This document shows, in pieces, positions 1 to 6,245 of a DNA stretch of 32,394 bases. Made by a program: the position numbers and the translations under genes. The stretch spans positions 1 to 32,394 of the forward strand of contig CANRDY010000014.1 in NCBI GenBank assembly GCA_947629515.1, read 5' to 3'. This stretch comes from an uncultured Clostridia bacterium. Lineage in GTDB: Bacteria > Bacillota > Clostridia > Christensenellales > Borkfalkiaceae. Under the pieces are notes generated by a model. That model was given only the letters and a program-made list of their open reading frames with translations, was not told the DNA's origin and searched no databases. Numbering within the stretch: the stretch's first letter is position 1; every line of letters starts with the position of its first letter.

Positions 1-87
1 AAATCTATTCTAACACAGTTGATTTATATGAACTACTTTTTTTACCTCATCCGTTGCACTTGATATGATAATTCACCATTTAAAATA

Positions 88-118
88 GCGGGCGCGGCTG
101 TGCAACAGCCGCGCCCGC
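88..118. repeat. GC-rich perfect palindrome, family A copy 1
   Basis: Two 14-base arms (88-101 and 105-118) are exact reverse complements around a 3-base loop. The outer arm GCGGGCGCG is shared with seven other palindromes in the window, but the inner arm here is GCTGT/ACAGC. It is a REP-like hairpin and has no T-run, so it is not an obvious intrinsic terminator. Confidence 0.85.
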
Positions 119-132
119 ACGCTCTACACAAC

Positions 133-232
133 AACTTTTGCCGTAGACAAAAATTTCACTTTTTACCGTAGGTAAAAAATTTCACTTTCGCGTAGCGAAA
201 ATTTAACTTTTTGCGTGAGCAAAAAATTTCAC
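133..232. repeat. tandem array of four short hairpins, family B copy 1
   Basis: Four units of 27, 26, 22 and 25 bases, each with a short inverted repeat followed by AAATTTCAC (AAATTTAAC in unit 3). The stems are approximately TTTTG/CAAAA, TTTTTACC/GGTAAAAA, TTTCGC/GCGAAA and TTTTTGC/GCAAAAA. A second copy of the whole array lies inverted at 10033-10133, with the same unit order and the same flank (CGCGCCCGCCGC here). See findings for the pairing-preserving differences. Confidence 0.85.
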
Positions 233-331
233 CGCGCCCGCCGCTTCCCGTTGAACAGCCTACCCGCCGTTCCGCTTCCCCGCCGTTAAGACACCCGTCC
301 GCGGCGACACGCCGCTCAAGCGGAACGCTTG
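233..331 (-). repeat. family C intergenic unit, inverted copy
   Basis: Contains the family words CCGTTGAACAGCCT, CGCCGTTAAGACAC and the palindrome CAAGCGGAACGCTTG (317-331). The same words, in the same order, recur at 7852-8030, 12625-12695, 30803-30880 and 31514-31730. Here it is fused directly to the hairpin array through one half-arm of a family A palindrome. Confidence 0.8.
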
Positions 332-335
332 CTCA

Positions 336-776
336 TCACAAATACGCTTTCAGGCGCGTTTCGAAGCTCTCTTCCAAAGAGATAATGTCCGAAAGCAGGG
401 TGCGGATCTCGTCGTCCATCTCGCGCTCGCTCTCCGAAAGCGAAACTTTAAGGCAGGTTATGCCGTTCACCGTGCCCTTTATCATCATCTCGGCTATGTG
501 GCTGTCGGAATTGTCTGCCGCCGTGTTCATCTTGATCCCGCTCCACATCATCGCCTTTTTAACCGCGCCCGGCTCTTTCAGCTCAAGTCCGTACTTTTTG
601 GCAAGCACAGACGCCTGCCCGCATATCCTCTCGTATTCGCCGTGCTGGCGGATTATCTCCTGCTTTAAGTCGCCCTCGTTCATCTCGGGCAAAAGGTCGT
701 CAATCGACGTCAGCGCAAGCTGTGCGTTGCGGTAGATCTCGGCGAGTATCTCGCTGTCTTTTTTAATGTCTGCCAT
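336..776 (-). CDS. small all-helical protein of unknown function
   Basis: A 146-residue protein starting MADIKKDSE, preceded by a good ribosome site (GAGGAGAAAAT before ATG). It looks entirely alpha-helical and soluble: there is no signal peptide or membrane segment, and acidic and amphipathic stretches alternate (residues 1-60, then 75-145). This pattern resembles the short four-helix or ferritin-like proteins often found in Clostridia, but I see no clear set of metal-binding residues and cannot name a family. It stands alone: a repeat region follows its stop codon, and a 400-base spacer separates it from the divergent rplU. Confident that it is coded, not confident of any function. Confidence 0.75.
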   Translation of the reverse strand: MADIKKDSEILAEIYRNAQLALTSIDDLLPEMNEGDLKQEIIRQHGEYERICGQASVLAKKYGLELKEPGAVKKAMMWSGIKMNTAADNSDSHIAEMMIKGTVNGITCLKVSLSESEREMDDEIRTLLSDIISLEESFETRLKAYL

Positions 777-1045
777 ATTTTCTCCTCGAACCGCCGCGCC
801 GCTTTTCGCGCCGCGGGTCTTATCCCGACCCGCGCTTTTTGGGTCGCTTTCAAACGCGTTCCCCTTAAAAACCGTCCTTTTGTATGGGGCGTTGAGGGAA
901 GTAAGGGGGCGTTACGGGCGATACAAAACGCCCTTTTTGAACGCGCTTTCAAAAAATGCGCCGCGGCTTGTGCGGTCAACTTAAAACAAGTATGCGCAAA
1001 TACAAAATATATACGCGTTAAATTTCAAAGGTTTTATAAAAACGC
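777..1045. other. spacer between divergent genes
   Basis: This spacer holds the upstream region of the minus-strand gene and reaches the rplU promoter at 1046. Apart from one terminator-like hairpin (812-840) I see no gene, no family A-E repeat and no convincing minus-strand promoter. Confidence 0.6.
812..840 (+). terminator. terminator-like hairpin
   Basis: The arms CGCGGGTC (812-819) and GACCCGCG (827-834) pair around a 7-base loop and are followed by CTTTTT on the plus strand. There is no plus-strand gene upstream that needs it. It could stop antisense or read-through transcripts, or simply be a stable hairpin in the leader of the minus-strand gene. Confidence 0.35.
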
Positions 1046-1074
1046 TTGACTTTTGCCCGCGCGATATGTTAAAT
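1046..1074 (+). promoter_or_regulatory. probable sigma-A promoter of rplU-rpmA
   Basis: TTGACT (1046-1051) and TTAAAT (1069-1074) are separated by 17 bases, about 110 bases before the rplU start. The -10 box is imperfect, so the assignment is moderate. Confidence 0.5.
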
Positions 1075-1080
1075 TAAATA

Positions 1081-1182
1081 CCGAGCCGCTCGGAACGGGC
1101 TTTTTTAAGCGCGCACAAAATGCGCCGCCTACCCCAAAATCGGGGTTTAGTTCCGGCGAGACTGGTTAGAGGAGGTAAATAT
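1081..1182 (+). promoter_or_regulatory. candidate structured leader of rplU
   Basis: The predicted transcript has about 100 untranslated bases before rplU, with a compact hairpin (ACCCC/GGGGT around 1132-1147) and other short inverted repeats. Autoregulatory L21 leader RNAs are known upstream of rplU in Firmicutes. I cannot match this stretch to that family by eye, so the call rests on position and leader length only. Confidence 0.3.
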
Positions 1183-1530
1183 ATGTACGCTATTTTCGAA
1201 AACGGCGGCAAGCAGTACAAGGCGGGCGTAGGCGACGAGGTAAAGGTCGAAAAGCTCGGCGCGGCGGCGGGTTCCACGGTGGAATTTCCCGTTATACTTG
1301 TAGCCGACGAAAAGGGCATCAAGGCGGGCGCGGAAGTCGCCAAGATCAAAGTCAGCGCGGAGGTTCTTTCGGAGGGCAAGGAAAAGAAGATAATAGTCTT
1401 CAAGTACAAGGCGAAGAAGAACGAAAGAAAGAAGCAAGGACATCGCCAGCCCTACACCGTTATCAAGGTCACCGCGATAGGCGAAGCGGGCAAGCCCGCA
1501 AAGAAAACTGCCGGAAAGGCGGCAGAGTAA
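1183..1530 (+). CDS. rplU: 50S ribosomal protein L21
   Basis: A 115-residue protein beginning MYAIFENGGKQYK, the hallmark N-terminus of bacterial L21, with the conserved KKNERKKQGHRQPYT stretch near residues 78-92. L21 binds 23S rRNA in the large subunit. I chose the ATG at 1183 because AGAGGAGG lies just before it; an in-frame start at 1120 would add a tail absent from the family. The C-terminus is Lys/Ala-rich, as is common. rpmA follows after 21 bases. The gene for the L27-processing protease Prp (YsxB), which usually sits between the two in Firmicutes, is absent here. Confidence 0.97.
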   Translation: MYAIFENGGKQYKAGVGDEVKVEKLGAAAGSTVEFPVILVADEKGIKAGAEVAKIKVSAEVLSEGKEKKIIVFKYKAKKNERKKQGHRQPYTVIKVTAIGEAGKPAKKTAGKAAE

Positions 1531-1551
1531 GGTTTTTTAAGGAGTTGAATT

Positions 1552-1845
1552 ATGATATTTTTAAGATTATTCGCCCATAAGAAAGGTACCGGCTCTTCCC
1601 ACAACGGCAGAGACAGCAACGCCAAAAGATTGGGCGTTAAGCGCAGCGACGGTCAGCTCGTTCAGGCGGGCAACATTCTCGTAAGACAGCGCGGCACCAA
1701 GTTCCACCCCGGCGTAAACGTCGGCATCGGCAAGGACGACACGCTCTTCGCGCTTGCAGAGGGCGTTGTAAGGTTCGAAAGAGTGGGCAAAGACAAAAAG
1801 CAGGTTTCCGTCTATCCCGTCGGAAACGAGGCGAAAGCAGAATAA
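1552..1845 (+). CDS. rpmA: 50S ribosomal protein L27 with N-terminal extension
   Basis: A 97-residue protein with the L27 core [19 protein letters not shown] and the [15 protein letters not shown] motif. L27 reaches the peptidyl-transferase centre through its N-terminus. In many Firmicutes this protein carries a short extension ending LQFF before Ala, which the protease Prp removes. Here the first residues are [12 protein letters not shown], so Phe7-Ala8 is the likely equivalent site, in a shorter and divergent extension. SD AAGGAG at 1539-1544. A terminator follows at once, so obgE, the usual next gene, is not linked. Confidence 0.96.
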   Translation: MIFLRLFAHKKGTGSSHNGRDSNAKRLGVKRSDGQLVQAGNILVRQRGTKFHPGVNVGIGKDDTLFALAEGVVRFERVGKDKKQVSVYPVGNEAKAE

Positions 1846-1853
1846 AAAATCGG

Positions 1854-1882
1854 GCGGAGGCTGTTGCCCCCGCTCTTTTTTT
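1854..1882 (+). terminator. intrinsic terminator after rpmA
   Basis: GCGGAGGC (1854-1861) and GCCCCCGC (1866-1873) form an 8-base stem with one mismatch and a TGTT loop. A run of seven T follows (1876-1882). It closes the rplU-rpmA transcript. Confidence 0.8.
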
Positions 1883-2036
1883 GGCGTAACTTCCCCCGCG
1901 CTTTTTCAAAAGGTATTTGCGGGGAATTTAACGAAAAATATCAATATATATTTAAATTTAAGGGCGGAGTTGGGTCGACGTTCGCAAAAAAACGCGTTCA
2001 AAAAGGCGATCCTTCCGCACGGGAAAAGGGGAAAAC

Positions 2037-2531
2037 ATGGTTCACGTATTTCCGTTGAACGACGAATACAAGGCGAGTTTTTCAAAGATGTTCGGAGAGT
2101 ATTACCGCGAGCTTGGCTGCGACGACGACTGCGGGCATCTTATAGACGAATATATCCTGCCCGATCTGCTGGCGGGGCTTATAAAGGCGGACGTGCTTGA
2201 AAGCGACGGCAAGGTGTGCGGGTTCGTCATATGGCAGAGGGACGACATCGAAAACGACTGGAACATGAAAGAGGGCTGGGGTGACGTGCGCGAGATCTAC
2301 GTTGCGCCCGACGAGCGCGGCAAGGGGCTGGGGAAGTTTTTGCTGTACACCGCCGAAATGAAACTGCGCGAGAGCGGCACGAACAGGGCGTATTGTCTGC
2401 CGCCGCCCGCCGCCGAGGGCTTTTTCGGGGCGTGCGGTTACGCGCCAAACGGCGAGTACTGCCACGACCTCGACTGCCCTGTATTCGTCAAAGAGGACCT
2501 TACCAACCATTGCAAGGGTCCTTCGAAATAG
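2037..2531 (+). CDS. GNAT-family N-acetyltransferase
   Basis: A 164-residue single-domain GNAT protein, which would transfer an acetyl group from acetyl-CoA to an unknown amine. The acetyl-CoA pyrophosphate loop is seen as VAPDERGKGLGKFLL (about residues 89-103), matching the R/Q-x-x-G-x-G/A signature after the strand VREIY. The C-terminal GACGY segment fits the usual FFxxxGF region. The start at 2037 follows a purine-rich AAAAGGGGAAA site. It stands alone between the rpmA terminator and a repeat region, so the substrate cannot be inferred from neighbours. Confidence 0.85.
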   Translation: MVHVFPLNDEYKASFSKMFGEYYRELGCDDDCGHLIDEYILPDLLAGLIKADVLESDGKVCGFVIWQRDDIENDWNMKEGWGDVREIYVAPDERGKGLGKFLLYTAEMKLRESGTNRAYCLPPPAAEGFFGACGYAPNGEYCHDLDCPVFVKEDLTNHCKGPSK

Positions 2532-2571
2532 GTGGGAAGAGGTATATTTCAGAAAAGAGGATAGAATGGCG

Positions 2572-2640
2572 GCGGGCGCGCGATTAAAATCGCGCGCCCG
2601 CAAGCGTTCCGCTTGACCTTGTGTCTTTATTGCTTAAAGG
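2572..2640. repeat. family A palindrome (copy 2) joined to a partial family C unit
   Basis: Arms 2572-2584 and 2589-2601 are exact complements (GCGGGCGCGCGAT/ATCGCGCGCCCGC) around TAAA. CAAGCGTTCCGCTTG and the start of a degraded family C unit follow. The position just after the acetyltransferase stop suggests the hairpin may protect or end that transcript, though no T-run follows. Confidence 0.8.
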
Positions 2641-2675
2641 TAAAACAGCGTACGTTCCAATCAAACGTGAACAAC

Positions 2676-2823
2676 CCCCACCTTTAATTCCTCCCCCTTA
2701 GAAAAGGGGAGGGAATAAGTAAAAAACATTCGCTCCCCTTCACGGCTTGCCGTGAGGGGGAGCTGTCCGCAACGCGGACTGAGGGGGTGCATTTCAAAAT
2801 ATTATCGGAGCACATTAAGGCAC
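2676..2823. repeat. family D intergenic element
   Basis: Contains the strings CCTCCCCCTTAG and AAGGGGAGGG, then a hairpin GCTCCCCTTCACGGC / GCCGTGAGGGGGAGC, then a small stem TCCGC/GCGGA, ending GAGGGGGTG and ATTATCGGAGC. The same order of parts recurs at 10180-10310 and 31013-31140 and, inverted, near 8500-8576. Family function is unknown; it looks like a non-autonomous mobile or REP-type element. Confidence 0.75.
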
Positions 2824-2893
2824 TTTTCGCGCGCGGGCGTTGGAACGCCCGCGTGCAAGCAGTGCCTAATATTATTCCGATAATATCAAAACA

Positions 2894-2922
2894 GCGGCGG
2901 GCGGCAAAATGCCGCCCGCCGC
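2894..2922. repeat. family A palindrome copy 3
   Basis: GCGGCGGGCGGCA and its exact complement flank an AAA loop. It lies 32 bases beyond the stop codon of the minus-strand lipoprotein gene. Read on that strand a short T-rich stretch (CTGTTTTG) follows, so it may serve as that gene's terminator. Confidence 0.75.
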
Positions 2923-2954
2923 CTTAAACTGCTCTACATTACACCAAAAAACCC

Positions 2955-4265
2955 TCACCTCTCGCGTTTCCAATAATATGTGACATAAGTGTTCTTCAAC
3001 AACTCCGCGTTATTTGCATCGTCGTCAACATTTACGGCTTGCTTATATCCGTAACCCGACACTTCCCAACCCGTCTTATTCTCAAACGTTACACTTAAAA
3101 GGCTTGTGCAATTACAGAACGTCATCTTACCTATAGAAGTAACATTGTCGGGTATGGTTGTGCTTTCAAGTTTTTCGCAATTCATGAACGCCTCATCGCC
3201 AATTGAAGTTACGCCATTAGGTATTGTAATGTTTGTAAGATTGCTGCAATACCTGAACGCTTTATCGCCGATAGTTTCAAGACCGCTGTTACTTCCAAAA
3301 TTTATGCTTGCAAGACTTCTGCAATTCCAGAACGCCTCATCTCCGATAGTTTTAAGTTTACTGTCGATATCGAAGTTTACACCAATCAAATTCCGACAGT
3401 CCATAAACGCCGCACTGCCAACAGAAGTTACATTGGCGAGAACGCCTATGCTTGTAAGGCTTCTGCAATTATAGAATGCATACCCGCCGATAGAAGTAAC
3501 GCTGTCGGGTATGGTTATTCTGTCAAGATTTGTACAATTGAACGCACTGTCGCCGATAGTTTCAAGTTTGCTGTCAGTGCCAAAGTTTACTTTTTTAAGG
3601 TTTTCGCAATCTTCGAACGTTCCATTGCCGATAGAAGTTACACTGTCGGATATAGTTATGTCCGTTAGGCTTGTGCATTTATAAAACGCATAGTCTTTGA
3701 TATGATCAACTCCTTGCGGGATATTCAATTGAATTGCAAGTTCATCATTTACATAAAGATGCTGCGCGTAATTCAAAGGGTTAGCGGTATTATTGCCAAA
3801 ATCGATATTACACCAGGCTACGATATTGTTTATGTGAACTTCCTTTAAATCGTTGCAATACATGAACGCATTTTCGCCGATAGAAGTGATACTTTCCGGA
3901 ATAGTGATTTTTGTAACGTAACGGCTATAACTAAACGCTCCCTTTCCGATAGCCGTTACGGGCTTACCTTCAATTTGTGAAGCAATGACTATATCATTAG
4001 GGTAAGCTCTGCCTATACCCGTACAGGTGTACGTTGCTCCGTCATCATTCAATGTGTATGCAAGTCCCGCGGTAGGCGTTTTATTGTCGGTCTCTTCTGT
4101 GTTTCCGCTGTCGGAAGAGTTGTTGCCCGAGTTGCCCGTATTTCCGCTTTGTTCGGTAGTATTGCCCGTGTTATCGTTCGGGGCGGGGGAGCATGCCGAA
4201 AGGGCGAAAGCGAGGCAGAGCGTTGCCGCAAGGGCAAGTAAAATTACCAAAAGCCGCTTTTTCAT
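2955..4265 (-). CDS. BspA-type leucine-rich-repeat lipoprotein
   Basis: A 436-residue secreted lipoprotein. The N-terminus MKKRLLVILLALAATLCLAF followed by LSAC is a lipoprotein signal with lipobox Cys. A Ser/Asn/Gly/Thr-rich linker follows (about residues 30-65), then about ten repeats of the BspA/TpLRR type (pattern ITIPDSVTSIG-x-x-AF-x-x-C), ending at a short basic tail. This family is known as surface-exposed binding or adhesion proteins; the ligand here is unknown. I chose ATG at 4265 because AAGGAG precedes it and the lipoprotein signal begins there; upstream frame continuation is the RNA leader. The gene is visibly more AT-rich than its neighbours, suggesting acquisition. Expression is probably controlled by the leader and terminator upstream. 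Confidence 0.9.
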   Translation of the reverse strand: MKKRLLVILLALAATLCLAFALSACSPAPNDNTGNTTEQSGNTGNSGNNSSDSGNTEETDNKTPTAGLAYTLNDDGATYTCTGIGRAYPNDIVIASQIEGKPVTAIGKGAFSYSRYVTKITIPESITSIGENAFMYCNDLKEVHINNIVAWCNIDFGNNTANPLNYAQHLYVNDELAIQLNIPQGVDHIKDYAFYKCTSLTDITISDSVTSIGNGTFEDCENLKKVNFGTDSKLETIGDSAFNCTNLDRITIPDSVTSIGGYAFYNCRSLTSIGVLANVTSVGSAAFMDCRNLIGVNFDIDSKLKTIGDEAFWNCRSLASINFGSNSGLETIGDKAFRYCSNLTNITIPNGVTSIGDEAFMNCEKLESTTIPDNVTSIGKMTFCNCTSLLSVTFENKTGWEVSGYGYKQAVNVDDDANNAELLKNTYVTYYWKRER

Positions 4266-4290
4266 AAAAATTTTCTCCTTTGTGCGGTAT

Positions 4291-4319
4291 AAAAAAAGTG
4301 TGCTCCCGAAAGAGCACAC
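4291..4319 (-). terminator. intrinsic terminator inside the lipoprotein leader (attenuator)
   Basis: On the minus strand GTGTGCTC and GAGCACAC pair perfectly around a 6-base loop and are followed by seven T. It lies between the promoter (4484-4512) and the SD (4275-4280), so full-length mRNA requires read-through. A 7-base helix GTGCGGT/ACCGCAC (4318-4324 with 4282-4288) can close around it and ends next to the SD. Confidence 0.85.
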
Positions 4320-4325
4320 CGCACG

Positions 4326-4480
4326 GTATCTCTTACGGTTACCACACCCCATCAATTTTATGCACAAATGTTCCACAAAATACGGATAAAGAGATACGCG
4401 ATGCCAAATCACGTATCCATATTTTGCGGAAAAACGCAAAAAAATATTGCGCATATATTAAATTGATGAAATGTGGTAAC
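4326..4480 (-). ncRNA. candidate structured regulatory leader RNA (riboswitch-like), unclassified
   Basis: Read on the minus strand from about 4478. A 21-pair closing helix joins 4480-4460 with 4338-4358, including three consecutive U-G pairs. Inside are a hairpin GCGCAA/UUGCGU (about 4452-4434) and a 13-pair helix (4426-4414 with 4388-4376, one U-G). The latter is capped by CGUGAU/AUCGCG with loop UUGGC and an 8-base bulge UAUCUCUU. That bulge, with one flanking G (4397-4389), is complementary over 9 bases to AAGAGAUAC (4334-4326), three bases after the closing helix, which would make a pseudoknot. The terminator follows. I cannot match it to a riboswitch class I know. Confidence 0.6.
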
Positions 4481-4483
4481 TAA

Positions 4484-4512
4484 AATATACCACGGCAAAA
4501 GAAAATTGTCAA
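4484..4512 (-). promoter_or_regulatory. sigma-A promoter of the lipoprotein gene
   Basis: On the minus strand TTGACA (4512-4507) and TATATT (4489-4484) are separated by 17 bases. The expected start near 4478-4476 falls almost exactly at the 5' strand of the leader's closing helix. Confidence 0.85.
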
Positions 4513-4531
4513 GGGAATAAGGGGAAATGCG

Positions 4532-4560
4532 GCGGCGGGCACTTTGCAAGTGCCCGCCGC
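4532..4560. repeat. family A palindrome copy 4
   Basis: GCGGCGGGCACTT and AAGTGCCCGCCGC pair exactly around TGC. It lies between the stop of the minus-strand gene ending at 4575 and the lipoprotein promoter. The A-run is on the wrong side for a terminator of that gene. Confidence 0.8.
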
Positions 4561-4574
4561 AAAAAAATTCCCAT

Positions 4575-5492
4575 TCAAATCACGGGATAAATATTAGATA
4601 TCCCGCCGTTTTCAAGCTCGAGCGCGTAATACACCACCTCGTACAGGTTCTCCTTTTTGGGATAGCACAGCCCCGCCGCGGGCAGGTTCGGGTGCGCAAG
4701 ACAAAACCGCTCGGTCGTCGGCACTACCGCGGTAAACTCGCCGAGATAGTCCCTTATCTCGTCCGCCCGCGCGAGCGCGGACGGCGCAAGATACTTTGCA
4801 AAGTCCGCGCGGAATAAAACGCTCTCGAAAAAGGCGAAAGGCAACAGTTTTGCGGGCGGCTCGCTCTTCTCCCGCACGTCGCTCTTTACAAGTTTGAGCC
4901 TCTCCCCGTCGTAAAGATATTCGCAGTCGCACTCGAGCGGCGCGCACGTCTCAAAGGGAATTTTTGCCCTGAGCCTGTCGCCGAAGTCCAGCTCCGCCTC
5001 GCCCGAAAACAGCGCGTTCCCGCTCTCCGAAAACAACGCCCTGCACTTTCCGCCCGTCACTTCGAGTATCCTTCTCCCGCACAGCGCGCGGTCAAAAAGC
5101 TGCGCTTTTGCGAACTCCTCGCCGAGCGGCACGGGGCTTTTATCCCCCCACGCAAAATAGACGTCCCCCTGTCTGAAAACGCTCGCCTCGCGGTTCATGA
5201 ACAATATTTTTGCCAACGTCTGCCTGTGCGGGTCTTTCGAAAAGAACTCCCTCGCGCAGATGAGCGCGCCCCCGTCCGTGAGGTAGACCTCCGCGAACGC
5301 GGGAGGATCGTTCAAAAACTCGCGGTTCAGAAAAAAATTTATCGGTTGAAGGTTCTTGTCGGGGATCATCTCGACAAACACTCCCTTGTTGATATTCAGC
5401 TCCACCCTGCGTTCGAACATATCGACTTTGCCCGCGTACGCGCCGTTGAGCCTTAACATGGCGTGCGTGCGTGAAAGAAAGTAAATGCGCAT
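4575..5492 (-). CDS. hypothetical protein
   Basis: A 305-residue protein that I do not recognise. The start MRIYFLSRTH at 5492 is chosen because AAAGGTGAAAT precedes it; the frame stays open 60 bases further up but without a ribosome site. The N-terminal 60 residues alternate short hydrophobic strands with Gly and polar turns, suggesting a beta-rich domain; the rest is mixed and soluble, with no signal peptide and no membrane segment. Its base composition matches the housekeeping genes. It is divergent from the gene at 5571 across a 78-base spacer, so the two may share control. It may be a lineage-specific protein. Confidence 0.75.
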   Translation of the reverse strand: MRIYFLSRTHAMLRLNGAYAGKVDMFERRVELNINKGVFVEMIPDKNLQPINFFLNREFLNDPPAFAEVYLTDGGALICAREFFSKDPHRQTLAKILFMNREASVFRQGDVYFAWGDKSPVPLGEEFAKAQLFDRALCGRRILEVTGGKCRALFSESGNALFSGEAELDFGDRLRAKIPFETCAPLECDCEYLYDGERLKLVKSDVREKSEPPAKLLPFAFFESVLFRADFAKYLAPSALARADEIRDYLGEFTAVVPTTERFCLAHPNLPAAGLCYPKKENLYEVVYYALELENGGISNIYPVI

Positions 5493-5570
5493 ATATATTT
5501 CACCTTTTTTATTATTTAATGAATAGCGCACGCAAAATATGTCAATATACAAGCCGAACGGAGGTTGTAT

Positions 5571-6167
5571 ATGAACAAGATAAACGGCTATACCGAAGAA
5601 GAGGCGAAGAAGCTCGTCAACTACGTGAGCGAGGGCAAGAGAAAGGGCGCGACCCTTTCGGAGCTGTTCGCGGGCTACGCAAAAAAGACGGGCAGGGCAA
5701 AGGGAAGCGTGAGGAATTACTACTACGCGCTTTTGAGGTGCACGGGCGACGCGCGCGTGAAGAGCATGCTCCGCGGCAAGAACCTGAGGGCGGAGAAGAT
5801 CGTGCCCTTTTCGGAGGGTGAGACCGACGAGCTGTTGAAGAGCATCCTTTTGAGAAAGCAGCAGGGCTATTCGGTGAGGAGAGCCGTCTCGGAACTTGCC
5901 GGGGGCGACGCGAAACTTACCTTACGCTATCAGAACAAATACCGCAACGTATTGACCCGACAGCCCGAAAGGATAGAGCGGCTCATGCGCGAGGCGGGGA
6001 TATACGAGAGCGACGAGCAGAAGCGCAGGCTCGAAGAGGAGATAAACGGGCTGTACGACAGGCTGGCTTCGGGGCTGAAAGAGGAGAACAGACGGCTTGC
6101 CGCGCTCATCAAAAAGCTGACCGACGAAAACGCCCTCTTGAAACTCCAGATCAAAAATATGGATTGA
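5571..6167 (+). CDS. putative DNA-binding protein, possibly RsfA-like, with C-terminal coiled coil
   Basis: A 198-residue protein. The first 60 residues (YTEEEAKKLVNYVSEGKRKG then a KGSVRNYYYAL segment) look like a Myb/SANT-like helix-turn-helix. A second similar basic helical segment lies around residues 85-125. Residues 140-198 form a heptad-rich coiled coil (LKEENRRLAALIKKLTDEN). This layout recalls the RsfA-type prespore regulators of spore-forming Firmicutes, but the match is by pattern only. ATG 5571 follows GGAGG at 5560-5564 with 6-base spacing. Probably a dimeric transcription factor; targets unknown, perhaps including the divergent neighbour. Confidence 0.7.
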   Translation: MNKINGYTEEEAKKLVNYVSEGKRKGATLSELFAGYAKKTGRAKGSVRNYYYALLRCTGDARVKSMLRGKNLRAEKIVPFSEGETDELLKSILLRKQQGYSVRRAVSELAGGDAKLTLRYQNKYRNVLTRQPERIERLMREAGIYESDEQKRRLEEEINGLYDRLASGLKEENRRLAALIKKLTDENALLKLQIKNMD

Positions 6168-6187
6168 GTTAAGCGAGAACGTTGTGA

Positions 6188-6223
6188 GCGGCGGGCGCGC
6201 GATTAAAATCGCGCGCCCGCCGC
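6188..6223. repeat. family A palindrome copy 5
   Basis: The longest example: 16-base arms (6188-6203 and 6208-6223), exact complements, around a TAAA loop. It lies between two convergent genes (stops at 6167 and 6246). The tip CGAT-TAAA-ATCG is the same as in copy 2. Confidence 0.85.
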
Positions 6224-6245
6224 GTGTTAGATTAAATACATTCTT

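Larger units (their letters stand above)
1..335. other. intergenic region with repeats, no gene seen
   Basis: The first 335 bases carry no convincing coding region. The first 80 bases are AT-rich and featureless to me. From 88 onward the stretch is made of repeat units listed separately: a GC palindrome (88-118), a four-hairpin array (133-232) and an inverted copy of the 70-80-bp family C unit (233-331). The repeat runs right up to the stop codon of the minus-strand gene that ends at 336. Confidence 0.7.

Noticed and set aside
211..735. Long plus-strand open frame across the start of the window
   Set aside because: It is antisense to the minus-strand gene 336-776, begins inside repeats and has low-complexity Arg/Ser/Pro content.
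1120..1182. Upstream in-frame start for rplU
   Set aside because: It lacks a ribosome site and adds residues unlike any L21; ATG 1183 has GAGGAGG.
4266..4454. 63-residue N-terminal extension of the BspA-type protein
   Set aside because: The extension translates the structured leader and terminator, while a perfect lipoprotein signal with SD begins at 4265.
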